Shown: positions 23,454 to 33,386, counted from the stretch's first letter. The stretch: 64,000 nucleotides of DNA from Selaginella moellendorffii (GCF_000143415.4 NW_003314354.1:410575-474574); one strand, 5' to 3'. The notes: a model not told the origin generated them from the sequence alone. Program-made: numbers and translations.

Positions 23454-23639
23454 CATTTGAAGCCGAATGGAGGCGTGACAACCGGACTCGCTGGCGAATG
23501 TGCATTGTGTGTGCAGCGGATCGTAGCAGTAAGGCTACTCTGCCACTTACAGTTGGAGAGTGGTGCTGAAATCTCCCGGGACTCCAAGTGGGCTGCGTGT
23601 GGGTGGCGGATTGGGCGGCGGAGTTGGCGGCGAAGTTAC

Positions 23640-23800
23640 AAACTGGGTGTGTCTTGAAGTGGACGCCGATGCACACGAGCGCGATGCGAGCGCGAGTGTG
23701 ATGCAAGCGCGAGTGGACGCCAATGCACACGAGAAACCTGTAGAGAAGTGGGAGCGCGAGTGGGAGCGCGATGCGAGCGCGAGTGTGTGAGCGCGAGTAC
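23640..23800. repeat. GAGCGCGAGTG-type simple repeat
   Basis: Irregular repeats of GAGCGCGA and ACGCCAATGCACAC; reads as Ser/His/Arg-rich nonsense on the minus strand. A similar GAGCGGC-type stretch occurs at 25,490-25,630 in the same intergenic space. Confidence 0.6.
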
Positions 23801-24699
23801 GAAGCAAAATGCAAAACCTAACCTCACACGCGCAAAATGTCACTACGGTTGGTAATCCCACCACGTCATCATTCCTCGGACTTGGGCGCCACCATTAATT
23901 TCTGGATCGGCGCGCGCATGCGTGAAATCCAAAAGAAATCCGCAACGTCATCATTCCTCGGACTGCATGCACGCGAAATCCAAAAGAAAGATCATGATTG
24001 GGATATCATTTAATACCCTCGCTATATTTATACCATGCATGATTGGATATTCCAAAGCATCTTGTATTTCCAGAAATGCCAGATGTTCAGCTAAATAAAT
24101 TGTTAGAGGATTTGATGTGACGTTCAAGCGTGTGGGCTCATGCAATTTTGATCCCAAAAAATGCACCAAAAAATGCTCGGCGTCATCTGGCGTTATCTCT
24201 TGAATGGCGTGGGGCCGCATGCCATTTTCAGGAGCACATAGGAGTATATTCCTAGAATATTCTGACACGCGCGAGATTGTTTTGAGTTTCCTGGAGATCC
24301 AACCGTTAGATCGCAACTAGATTTTACAGAATGGTATACAATGTCCTTCTTGATGACCCTGCAAAGAAGCATCTTGATCGGACACCACATGAGACCACAC
24401 GAGCCTTACAATGTTTCAGGGGCATTTGCCATAGATCTGACCGTTATTTTGCTCCAAAATTCTACAGTTTGGTGTGCATTGACCTTTCCATCGACACTGC
24501 AAAGGGACATCACAATCAGATGCGGGATCACAAGAAACCAACTTCACTAACTCTGGTTTCACCAAGATCTACGTAAGGAGTTATGAAATGAAAGGACGCT
24601 CTCTATTGAAATGTGTTTATGGTCCTAGGGGCATTGTGACATATCAAAGGATTTTGCATCAAGTTCTGTATTTGCATGTTTATCAAGCTACTGAATTGC

Positions 24700-24724
24700 T
24701 AAACCCTAAACCCTAACCCTAAAC
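24700..24724. repeat. Short telomere-like CCCTAAA tract
   Basis: About three and a half units of the plant-type CCCTAAA repeat, one of them shortened to CCCTAA. Confidence 0.8.
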
Positions 24725-25811
24725 ATGTGGCAAATGCTGCGTGAAGAAAGATGCCCTTTCTGGGCAAATGCTGTAAGAGGCAGATGCCGAGCAGATGTAT
24801 CTCAGGCTAGCGAATGGGACAAACGAAAGCTAGCTATAAACATGACGGGATGCAAATAGATTACTAGGCTGTTCCTGCGAAAATCAAAAACCATAATTGA
24901 AAACATTGAAAATGCAAAAAGAAAGGTTTATAATATTTTTGAATTTTAAGCAACCAAAGGAATGTAAGTAGGGCATGTGTTTGTAAGTTTAAAAATGCCT
25001 CAACCACTTAAATTCCCAAGTAAATAAAGCTGTTTCTATTTTTGGTACAGGTAAACTTTATAGCGTGTGGGCTCATGCAATTTTGAACCCAAAAATGCAC
25101 CAAAAAATGCTCGACTAGCATTATTCTTTGAATGGCGTGTGGCCTTATATTGCCATAAATGGACGTACACACACAACATAATTATTCCTTTACACGGCGA
25201 ATAATCTTGGCGCGGATCGCTGACATGGCATGGCAAAGTTCGAATCACTGACATGGCACAGCTGGATCGAGGCAAGGACATGATGTGACAAAGTTCAACC
25301 TCCGACAGCAAAGTCTAGAAGCTACTCAGTTTGAAATTTGTCAGAGGAATCATAAGATCTGGTTTGTCAGAGGATTTGATGTGACGTTCAAGCGTGTGTT
25401 ATTTTTGAATTCTCGAACTCATTCCTAGGTCTATCATTTTTGTGCGCCGTGTTCTTGGTTCCGCTGAGCGCAGTGAGCGCTGCTTGTGTAAGCGGCGTTG
25501 TGAGCTGTGGTTTATGCGTCTACAAGCGGTTGCGGCATTGCGAGCGCCATTGCAAGCGACAGTTTATGCGAGTGGCAGTTTGTGCGAGCGGCGCTACGAG
25601 TAGTTGCGGTGTTGCGAGCGGCACTATCTTTGGTGTGGCTACCGCTTCCTCTTGATATTTGGCACTTGTGCTTCCTAGTATGTTCACCATGGAATGGTTT
25701 AGGACCACATTTAGAAATGGCATGAGGCCACATGCCATCTTGGGCCCTTGCAATTTCATGGCTAGTGTATTGTCATGTATGTTTTTACTTGCCTGCAATT
25801 GTGTGTATATC

Positions 25812-25964
25812 AAGATGGCATGAGGCCTCATGCCATCTTTGGCCCCTGCTAGCCTATTGCCATATTCCTTTTGCCTTGCTGCAACTATATATATTTTTGT
25901 GTGCGTGACTAGTCACCCATACAGGCTAGCAGGGGCCAAAGATAGCATAAGGCCTCATGCCATT
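25812..25964. repeat. Inverted repeat containing the 22-bp palindrome in both arms
   Basis: Arm 25812-25854 and arm 25924-25964 are reverse complements with two G-to-A differences and a small end mismatch; the loop is 69 bp. Each arm itself contains one 22-bp palindrome next to TTTGGCCCCTGCTAGCC. The right arm runs straight into a perfect 34-bp palindrome at 25955-25988 centred on GGTACC. Confidence 0.85.
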
Positions 25965-26142
25965 AGTGGTACCACTAATGGCATGAGGGCTCATGCCAAT
26001 TTTGTGAATGCGAAATTTCATGTGGGTGTCAATAGCATATTTGAATAATGGCATGTGGCCTCATGCTATTTGGTATGTTATGATTTAGGCCATTCTCCAA
26101 TCATTTTTTGTATGGTCTTAACTTCTTTTCTGCACTTTCAGA

Positions 26143-26673
26143 ATGGCCTTCAGGGTTGGGGAAAAGGTTTACATTTTGAATGGTGGGAAGAGAGTTGCAA
26201 AAGGGACCCTTGTGTCTATGGATCGGAACTTTGTTATACACTGTCAAAGGCTTGGGGAAGGCAATGCTGCTGTATCAGTAGAGACTGTCTTCGATGGGAA
26301 TGTGGTTGCTATTGAACGAGGAGAGATGGTTGTCAGGGTAAATGTTGTTGTTGCCTTGAAAAATCTGCAGAAGAAAGCAGATGTTGGGGACAGCGCAAGT
26401 GCGACGCATGTTCCCTCCGTGGATCTTAAGAACCGTGCTACATGGATTCAGGCAAAGGTGTTTCTAAACAACCCCGAGGGGGAGGTGGTAGCTGAGGGCT
26501 TAGCCACAGTTGTCGATCCAAGAGATGCGGTTGCTAATCAAGAATTGGGCTGGGATGATATTGGAGTTGCGATTTTAGAGGTTGTTGACACAGAAGAAAA
26601 CAATCTGACTATTGGAAGCATTGTGCGGTGGAAATTGAGGCATTTAGTGTTTGAGAATGTGAAGGATTCATAA
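26143..26673 (+). CDS. Tandem DUF8039-like domains, N-terminal part of transposase gene
   Basis: 176 residues from a true ATG. Two similar halves: VYILNGGKRVAKGTLVSMD...LGEGNAAVSVETV and KVFLNNPEGEVVAEGLATVVD...LGWDDIGVAILEV. The pattern (hydrophobic-x3-G-x-VAxG...LG...V-V) is that of the DUF8039 domain found in plant transposon proteins, as I remember it. The stop TAA (26671-26673) is in the same frame as the following 809-residue ORF, and the 108 bases between are open in that frame. The two are probably one protein broken by a single nonsense change. Confidence 0.6.
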   Translation: MAFRVGEKVYILNGGKRVAKGTLVSMDRNFVIHCQRLGEGNAAVSVETVFDGNVVAIERGEMVVRVNVVVALKNLQKKADVGDSASATHVPSVDLKNRATWIQAKVFLNNPEGEVVAEGLATVVDPRDAVANQELGWDDIGVAILEVVDTEENNLTIGSIVRWKLRHLVFENVKDS

Positions 26674-26781
26674 TCAAACACCACTACAACTGATGACAGA
26701 ACATCTCTTCATGGGAAAAGAAAGTACACCTTCCTACAGCGCAGCCAAAGGGATCTGAGCAACGAACCGAAAAGGCAGAAA

Positions 26782-29284
26782 ATGGCGATGGAGGTTCGAA
26801 TGGTCTCGACAGTTGCTTGTTGCAAGAGGAGGTGCTGTCAACATGCTGATTGGGATGCTATTGAAGAGGAGAGAGCAAGATACAAGACATTGTCCTGGAA
26901 GGCAGCTCGCAATTTTGTGTATGAGGCATTACGGTCATCTGTTGATGCTTTAAAACATCAGGTGGGGGGCATGGTCTTCCAGAGGGGTTTGGTCTGCATG
27001 AAAGCATGGAGAATCATTTATGGAGTCCCTCGAAGCACATTCTACAGAATCAAAACTAAGTTCGAGGAACAAAGGGTTCAACAGGCAGTCCATGGGAACG
27101 ACGGTACGCACAAAACCAGGGGTCATGTTGTATATGGAGAGGCAATCTTCAAGAGGTTTGTTGAGACATGTAGCGAGCAGCAACCACATAAAACCCGCCT
27201 CTTGGAAGATGGAACACGAGACACCCAACAAGTTCTCCCTTCCATGTATACCAAGGGGGCCATATTGGAAGATGTGAATCGGGAACTCCAGAGTAATGGC
27301 TACAGGAAGCTGAGCCAATTTAGATTTAGTAGATTGTGGAGCAACAGGTTCAGGGATGTGAGTATAGGAAAGTACTCCAGCTTTTCAAAGTGTGACGAGT
27401 GCACTGCTATCAAAATGGCTTTGTCGAAGAATTTTTGCAGCGCTCAAGAGCGAGAGACGTTGGTTAGAAGGCGGCTCGACCACAACATCGAGCAGAGAAG
27501 CTGCAGGACTGCATATTATCATAACAGGATTCTCTCCATGGAGAGACCTGACTCTTACCTCTGCATCATCCACGACAAAATGGACCAGAAAAAGACGTGC
27601 TTACCTCGACTCAATCCTGCCCCCAAGGCAATCTCTTCATCCATGCAGCTGCCTGTGTCTCTGTTTGGCATAATCGCTCATGGGCATGGTGCCCAGAACT
27701 ATGGGAACTTCTTTGTACCTCTATGGGGTGGCGGGGGTGCAAACATGATGATTGCGTCCCTAGCAAAACACTTAAGGTCTCTGCAAAGTGCGCAGACTGA
27801 GCTGAACGGCCAACCCTTGCATAAGGCCCTTGTCGATCGAACCCCATACAGGGTTCAGCTGGAGGAGGAGCAAAGGCTTGCAGTATTGCGTGGGGCCCCA
27901 TGCCATCCCAGTGAATATGTTGGCCGTCAGATTGTAGGGTTATCACGTGAGGCCTCATGCCATTCCGACGAGGCTGGTCGCCCGGTGAATGCACAACCTC
28001 ATCCAAACGAAGCAGAATCTCAAGGAAGTTCTTGCGGCCGATGTGGCCTTCCACCCCATCTTCTGCTCCAAACAGACAATGCTGGCAGTGAGAACAAAAA
28101 CATGTACGTCTTCGCGTACTTGGCGATGCTTGTTGCCAAAGGCATATTTGAAACGGTTACACTTGGCTTTCTCATGGTTGGGCACACTCATGAAGACGTC
28201 GATGCCATGTTCAGTCACCTGGCAGAGTCCCTCCGGCGATCCAATGTCCTCACCCTCCCACAACTCTACGATGAATTCCAAAATTGCATCAAAGGCACTG
28301 TTGAAGCTGCACTTGTGACAGAGGTTCCAGACTTTAAGGGGTTTGTAAGAGGCTACATCAGGGACGGATCCGAAACGCTGATTGGCCACTCCAAGCCTCT
28401 TCAGTTTCATTTCAGCATGCGTGACGGTGCTCTAGTGATGAGGTACAAGATGAGAGAATGGGACACAGTGTGGCTGCCAGTGGATGGCATTGAACTCTTC
28501 AAGAGAGATCCCATAACTGGGGAACCTATGATTCCTCAGGGTTCCCCACGGCCGATGCACCCGGATGGACTCAAAGACCAGGAAAGTATAGTGGCCGGGA
28601 TTAGACAGCATATTGCCTTCTGGAAGAGGGGGTTGGTGTTTGGTGGAGAATCCTATTTTAAGAGGTGCAAGCCTTTGCTCGAATACTGGGAGAAGATTAT
28701 ATCTGCTATCCAAAATGGGCCGGTTGTATATGAAGAATTGGAAAAGTCCTTTTGGCCAGAACCCAGAGCACCAGATAGTAGCGGAACAATGTCCTCTGGA
28801 AATGCAGTGACAGATAACGATGTTGAGGATCACTATTGTGGGCCGAGGAACAAGAAGCCGGATTCAGCATTCAATCCAGTACAGGTCTGCAAAGGAATGG
28901 TCATGCTTGTCAGACCCAGTAATAAAAAACAAATGATATGGGTGGGGCGCTGCATCACTAATGCAGAGGAGGATGCGGAAACTAACTCCTTCAATGTAAC
29001 TGTGGAGTGGTTCAAGCCAAGTTCCGGATATACGAAGGATTGCTTAGAAAAGAGATGGGTGCTGAATCCAAGGGATCCCAGCATGAGCATATCGGTGGAT
29101 AATGTTGTGCATGGTTGGATGCGGAAGCAAAGTGCCGCCATCACCTTGCCAGACCATGCAAGAGATGCAGCAAGAGCATTCATAACCCGGGTTCAAGGTG
29201 AGATTCATTAATATTCCTTTACTAAGTTTCTAATGTATTTTATTTCAAGGTGAACAATCCGAATCTGAATCAGAGGAGGCGTGA
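26782..29284 (+). CDS. DDE/RNase H-like transposase (DUF7869-type)
   Basis: Open from 26782 to 29197, then a 52-bp intron (29198-29249) and a short acidic last exon (GEQSESESEEA) ending at 29284. An HTH-like segment near residues 70-100 (CMKAWRIIYGVPRSTFYRIK) precedes the catalytic part. Acidic motifs: IIHDKMDQKKT (about residue 265), LLLQTDNAGSENKN (about 430) and LMVGHTHEDVDAMF (about 465). These match a family of eukaryotic transposon proteins carrying DUF7869; the pattern suits a DDE nuclease. Two 22-bp palindromes (27885, 27942) lie in frame in a variable loop between the first two motifs. The gene is probably the transposase of the 13.1-kb element. Confidence 0.75.
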
Positions 29285-29876
29285 TGGCATGTGGCCCTTT
29301 GCACTAGTATATCTTAATACCGGTCTGAGAAATAGAATGGCATGTGCCCTCAGGCCTTTTACTAAATCACCTTTGAAAGAAATGCAAGCCTCTATGTCGT
29401 AAAAAAAAGGTACTAGAGAAATTCCTTAATAATATGAATGTTATTTAGTTTCATGAAAATACACTAAGGGTCAAATGAGTTAAATGACTTCTCCAGACTA
29501 GCAATGCCTCTTGCTACACCTTCACAATTAGATTCGTTAGAAAAAGATAACATTGAATAATATCTAAATGTTCTCACCATTAAGTTATATGTCTGGCTAA
29601 TAGGAATGACGTTCATCTTGGAAAGCTCACCACACGCTCAATGAACAAACAAATAGTGTGTGTGCGTATGCCATCGCTCTTCTTTAGCTTCAGATTCGGC
29701 TTATTCACCTTGACAATGAGATTTATTATACAACCAGATGGACTCAGTCTGGACACAAAGTCACCGCGCTAGTCACCATGCCCCAGATATGTCTAGCCCC
29801 TGGACAAAAAACATATAATTTCACGTCATTTTCAAATACTTGAAAATTTGTACCTAGTCCCATTTTACTGAATAAA
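29285..29876. other. Right subterminal region of the 13.1-kb element
   Basis: No coding sequence. Contains two degenerate palindrome copies (29284, 29338) just after the transposase stop, then AT-rich sequence up to the right terminal repeat. Confidence 0.5.
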
Positions 29877-29900
29877 TCCCACTTTAACGAAATAGAGCTT
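29877..29900 (-). repeat. Right terminal inverted repeat
   Basis: Perfect 24-base inverted match to the left terminus, followed directly by the second TGTC at 29901-29904. The similarity fades just inside the repeat on both sides. Confidence 0.92.
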
Positions 29901-29904
29901 TGTC

Positions 29905-31459
29905 GCAATTGTTAAATTACAACGTAGCCTATAAAAACATAAATATTATAACAATTTCAATATAATGAGAATAAAAATTACCTTGGATCATATACATGAG
30001 CTCCCATGGTTGTCCAACCGGATACACGCTCCATATGGTCAAAATGTACCCATACATTTGCAAGGTCATTGGACCCAAACATGTCCATTCGGGAGACAAG
30101 ATCTACGCCAGAGGCAGGGCCCATGGTAGACATTTTGAAGACGAAGGGGCGCTCTTGCTCATTCACAACTTGGTCTAGAAACAAACTTCCGTGGATGAAC
30201 TCGTATGGACAAGTCCGTTTCAATTCAAGGATGGAGTCAATTTTTGATTGCAACTTCCCCTCTCGAGATTCACACATCCAAGATTTTATCCTAAACAATA
30301 TAATGTAAGAAAAAATTATTATTATAACATATGAAAAATAACGGATGTACCTCCTTAGGCTAGTAGCAGGTTGTACTCCTCGTAGTAAGTCCCGCAAGCT
30401 AGCCTCGTTTAGTTGAGTCTTTTGGCAACCTGGATTGAGTAAGGTATTTGCGATAAAATCCTTGAGGACGGTCTTCTGAACATGCTTCGGAGTTACAGAT
30501 GAGTTTTTCATAGTCTCTTCCTATACAGCATCTTTGAAACGGTTGAGAGAACTCCTTTGTATCCCTTCCTGCATTGGATGCATATGTGTGCCAACATGCA
30601 CTGCAGCTCTTCCAGCCACTCCATCCCGTGGAAGAAAGTAGTACATCTTGGCATTGCAGATAGCACGACATAGAGGAGCATTTTTGCAGAATCAACATTT
30701 GAATCCAACAGCAATGGTGTCACAGGCTGGAGGATTGACTGCAGACCCTTCGAAAAATATAGAGTTTCTAGAGCGGTCTCGATTGCATGCTTCATCCACA
30801 CAATCTAAATGCCCGCCACAATGAACTATAGACACTATGCCTTCAAAATGTTGGAAGTGTGTGGTCTTGATCTTGCACCAATTGTGGACATCCTGCTTGG
30901 TTTCCATCCCCTTCCGTTTGGAACCTGTGCTGCTGACAAGAGGTGGTAGCTCGAAGAAAATGTTGCCGTTGTAGGAGGATGGAAGCTCACTCACAAGCCT
31001 ATACAAAAACAAGTGCACGTCGATTGAGAGGCGTGAAAACTGGAAAGCATTGCTAACGGCTTTGAATATTGCTGAAGTTGGAGCTGGAGCTGGTGAATTT
31101 GGCACCGACACTAGCATGACATCTTCACTTGAACTAGAAGAGGACGAGAGGATAATGACTGACTCTTGCTTCACATTCACTTTCGCTGGAGTGCATTTTG
31201 GCATTTTGACTGGAGATCCAAACACTCGAATCTCCTTCGACTTGGAATTTTGTAAATCCCATTGTTGTCCACCCTCGCCCACACCAGAAAGAAGAAACTC
31301 CGAGTATGCAACTATACCGGTGTCGTTGCGGATCACAGCCTCTAAAGAAATAGAGCCAAGACGAAGATCAAAACGCCGACATAAAAAACTTTCAAAAACA
31401 ATACTCTGAGAGAATGAAAGAGGTGGGTGATCTCGAAAATGAAGAAGAAACCTCTCCAT
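29905..31459 (-). pseudogene. MULE-type transposase, N-terminal half
   Basis: Starts at ATG 31459 (MERFLLHFRDHPP). Exons 31459-30351, 30290-29982 and 29928-29905, with introns of 60 and 53 bp. A Ser-rich, charged region precedes a Cys/His-rich module (CGGHLDCVDEAC, CDTIAVGFKC, FCKNAPLC) and the AVHVGTHMHP motif, then the start of the transposase core (FDHMERVSGWTTMGAHVYDP). Two isolated in-frame stops, TGA 30694-30692 (inside a Cys cluster) and TAG 30523-30521. The core continues at 16763 after the inserted element. Confidence 0.75.
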
Positions 31460-31468
31460 CCTTCTCAA

Positions 31469-32280
31469 TAGGTTTTGGAGTTCTCTCTCTTTATGCTACT
31501 TGTAAAAATCTATAGTGAAACATAATTGAAATTTAAATAGAGTAATAAGAAGACAACGTACAAAATGAATTTAAATTCTATAGAAAATTTAACATGTGTA
31601 AGTGTGACAGTATTAATATTACTGTCATCTATTATGATGTCTGATGCATGTATACACATAGATCCAAGGAAAGATTTTCAGCACGTGAAGTTTGATAGTT
31701 AATAATGATACCAGTAATGACATTCAGCTATAACGTGTCAAACCAAGAGATCCAATCTAACTATCAGCACGTGTGATATGTCAAGTTGTCAAATTTTGAG
31801 TGGTAGATGATAATAAATCTTGTCAAATCTTATTCTTCAATAACAGATTTGATTCGTAGTACAACTCAAGTTTTATCCATAATTGTGAACACTGCTCAAT
31901 GACATTTAAAGCACGTGCCTATTGTCTAGGATCTAATACAGTACAAAATAAATTTCTGGATGAGGATTCATCCATTCATAGATGGATATAGTACAACATA
32001 TTTTAACGTGCCTTATTTATACTCTTTGAAGTTCTTGTAACGATTCCAAAATATGTACAAAATAGTGATGAGAATGCATCCTTTCTAGATAATTTGTAAA
32101 ATATAATATCATATCTCTAATAACAGAAATGTTGATAGGTGCTAGTTATACCATCATTAAAATATACAAAATAAAGAAGCATAATTTACATACAATAATA
32201 ATGATAAGATAAAATAAGATCAAAGATATTGTGATGGTTGAGATTTAGGTTATTTGGAATGAACGGCCAGGATTAGAGAT
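31469..32280. other. AT-rich gene-free stretch
   Basis: Upstream flank of the MULE gene; no ORF, RNA gene or clear terminal repeat seen. The outer ends of the MULE were looked for here and at 14.0-14.4 kb and not found. Confidence 0.45.
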
Positions 32281-32640
32281 TGGTTAGGGTTAGGGCAGCC
32301 GTCAGGATTAGGGTTAGGGTAGCCACCAAGATTAGGTTACTGTTTGCATCATGAGTGGAGTGCGCAAGAGATCGAGAGATTGAGCGCGAAGGAGATCAAG
32401 GGATTGAGTGCGAAGGAGATCGAGCGATTGAGCGTGCAAGAGATCGAGAGATTGAGCGTGCAAGAGATCGAGAGATTGAGCGCGCGAGCGGGAGAGATTG
32501 AGCGCGCAAGCAGGAGAGATTGAGCGCGCGAGCGGGAGAGACTGAGTGTGCGAGCAGGAGAGATTGAGTGCGCAAGCGGGAGAGATTGAGTGCGCGAGCG
32601 GGAGAGATTGAGCGCACAAGAAATCTAGCACGATCAAGAA
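32281..32640. repeat. Telomere-like GGTTAGGG run and GAGATTGAGCGCGC tandem repeats
   Basis: 32281-32335 has degenerate GGTTAGGG units. 32355-32635 is an irregular array of AGAGATTGAGCGCGCAAG/GAGCGGG units of about 18-30 bp. Antisense ORFs rich in SLPLARSI are an effect of this array. Confidence 0.75.
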
Positions 32641-32764
32641 ATCGAGGGAGGAAAGATGCTGCCAAGGGTGAGTTTCGATTTGATTGCTTGCACTTCCATT
32701 TTTTGAGTCCATTGCTTCCATTCCATTTCTTCCCTTTTTTTTTCTTGATTGCTTCTTTGCTGGC

Positions 32765-33095
32765 CGAGGTTGAGCTCGGGCGGGCCACCTCGGGCAGTTT
32801 TGCTTGCCGAGGGGCCGAGGTTATTCAAATAACCTCGGCCCCTCGGCGAGCAAAAGTGACCGAGGTCGAGCTCCCGCTGGCCACCTTGGGCAGTTTTGCT
32901 TGCCGAGGGGCCGAGGTTATTCAAATAACCTCGGCCCCTCGGCGAGCAAAAGTGACCGAGGTCGAGCTCCGGCCGGCCACCTCGGGCACTTTGGCTGCCC
33001 AGGAGGCCGAGGTTATTCAAATAACCTCGGCCCCTCCAACCCCTAAAGTGCCCGAGGTCGAGCTCGGGCCAGCCACCTCAGGCACTTCAGTGGCC
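32765..33095. repeat. 96-bp tandem repeat with 42-bp near-perfect palindromes
   Basis: Three-plus units, period 96 bp. Each unit holds a palindrome with 20-bp arms and a 2-bp centre (32806-32847, 32902-32943 and a shortened third near 33003-33040); the arms begin GCCGAGGGGCCGAGG. Between them is a variable GACCGAGGTCGAGCTC segment. Very GC-rich compared with both flanks. Confidence 0.9.
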
Positions 33096-33386
33096 CCAGC
33101 GAATTGCATATTTACATAAAATGAAAAGCTTGTTATATGTCAAATATCTATGAAAGTGTCAGATGTCAATATCAGTGTTAGATATCATAATTGCAAATTA
33201 TCATTCTCACCTATCACCATCACTTTGTAGCGCTTGTGTGTTGCCATCTCCTCCTTCAACATTTTGTAAACAATTGTATGTGATATGATAGCACCTTCTA
33301 GAACAAGGTATGTTACCTACAACTAATATCATTTTATTATATTTTTTCTTTTAATAGTGACAATACTATAGTATAGTAAAGTAATT

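Larger units (their letters stand above)
17206..23570 (-). pseudogene. Multidomain transposon protein: ParB-like, acidic, FCP1/HAD phosphatase-like
   Basis: Long minus-strand gene, about 15 introns, mostly 38-57 bp. Domain order: N-terminal region; Lys-rich nuclear-signal-like stretch (about 22690-22600); a ParB/sulfiredoxin-like segment (22551-22276: YTIDVSRIDI...YNHRL...GQHSSLAMQ); a large helical region to 20686; an Asp/Glu-rich tract (19830-19640); Pro/Thr-rich repeats (19326-18720); then an FCP1/NLI-type HAD domain (CIIFDLNGVLFSHERG, GVWTSMMRHN, and after the TRIM ILIIDDSP) ending at 17206. In the HAD signature the second Asp is Asn (DLNGV), so activity is doubtful. Breaks: a TRIM at 17678-18276, an in-frame TAG at 20685-20683 and probably a TAA near 23244. 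The true start is not certain. The ParB assignment is a motif-level guess. Confidence 0.6.
23864..26142. promoter_or_regulatory. Divergent intergenic region of the 13.1-kb element
   Basis: Lies between the minus-strand multidomain gene and the plus-strand transposase gene, so both promoters should be here. It has no ORF of note. It holds direct repeats (the ACGTCATCATTCCTCGGACT string near 23,864 and 23,946), three copies of a GATTTGATGTGACGTTCAAG block (24,109; 25,373, and part near 25,060), a telomere-like tract, and at least seven of the 22-bp palindromes. Confidence 0.45.
17150..27963. repeat. Dispersed 22-bp palindrome family
   Basis: Half-site ATGGCRTGNGG followed by its own reverse complement with no spacer. 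Copies: 17150-17171, 18831-18852, 18906-18927, 20168-20189, 20359-20380, 20500-20521 (one arm poor), 21996-22017, 23270-23291, 23330-23351, 23407-23428, 24204-24225, 25132-25156 (poor), 25717-25738, 25815-25836, 25942-25963, 25978-25999, 26048-26069, 27885-27906 and 27942-27963; degenerate ones at 29284 and 29338. All lie within the 13.1-kb element; I find none elsewhere in the window. The inner bases GGCC are most often kept, and most changes are C-to-T or G-to-A. Confidence 0.9.
16764..29900. mobile_element. 13.1-kb DNA transposon with 24-bp TIRs and 4-bp TSD
   Basis: Bounded by perfect 24-bp inverted repeats (16764-16787 and 29877-29900) and by the direct repeat TGTC (16760-16763 and 29901-29904). 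Removing 13,137 bp plus one TGTC rejoins the host MULE exon in frame with sensible residues (LTIATAEFKVQDQTAQEIFW). Inside are a plus-strand DDE-like transposase gene, a minus-strand multidomain gene, about twenty copies of a 22-bp palindrome, and a nested TRIM. Four-base duplications are known from superfamilies such as Sola and Ginger; the transposase has Sola-like DNAGSENKN and GHTHEDVD motifs as far as I recall, but I cannot assign the superfamily firmly. Confidence 0.9.

Noticed and set aside
17150-27963. Reading the spaced palindromes as a CRISPR array
   Set aside because: Spacing is irregular (about 60 to over 4000 bp), spacers are coding sequence, and the genome is eukaryotic.
32332-32788. 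Minus-strand ORFs with repeated SLPLARSI-type peptide
   Set aside because: Products of the GAGATTGAGCGCGC tandem array, with no start context or neighbouring exons.
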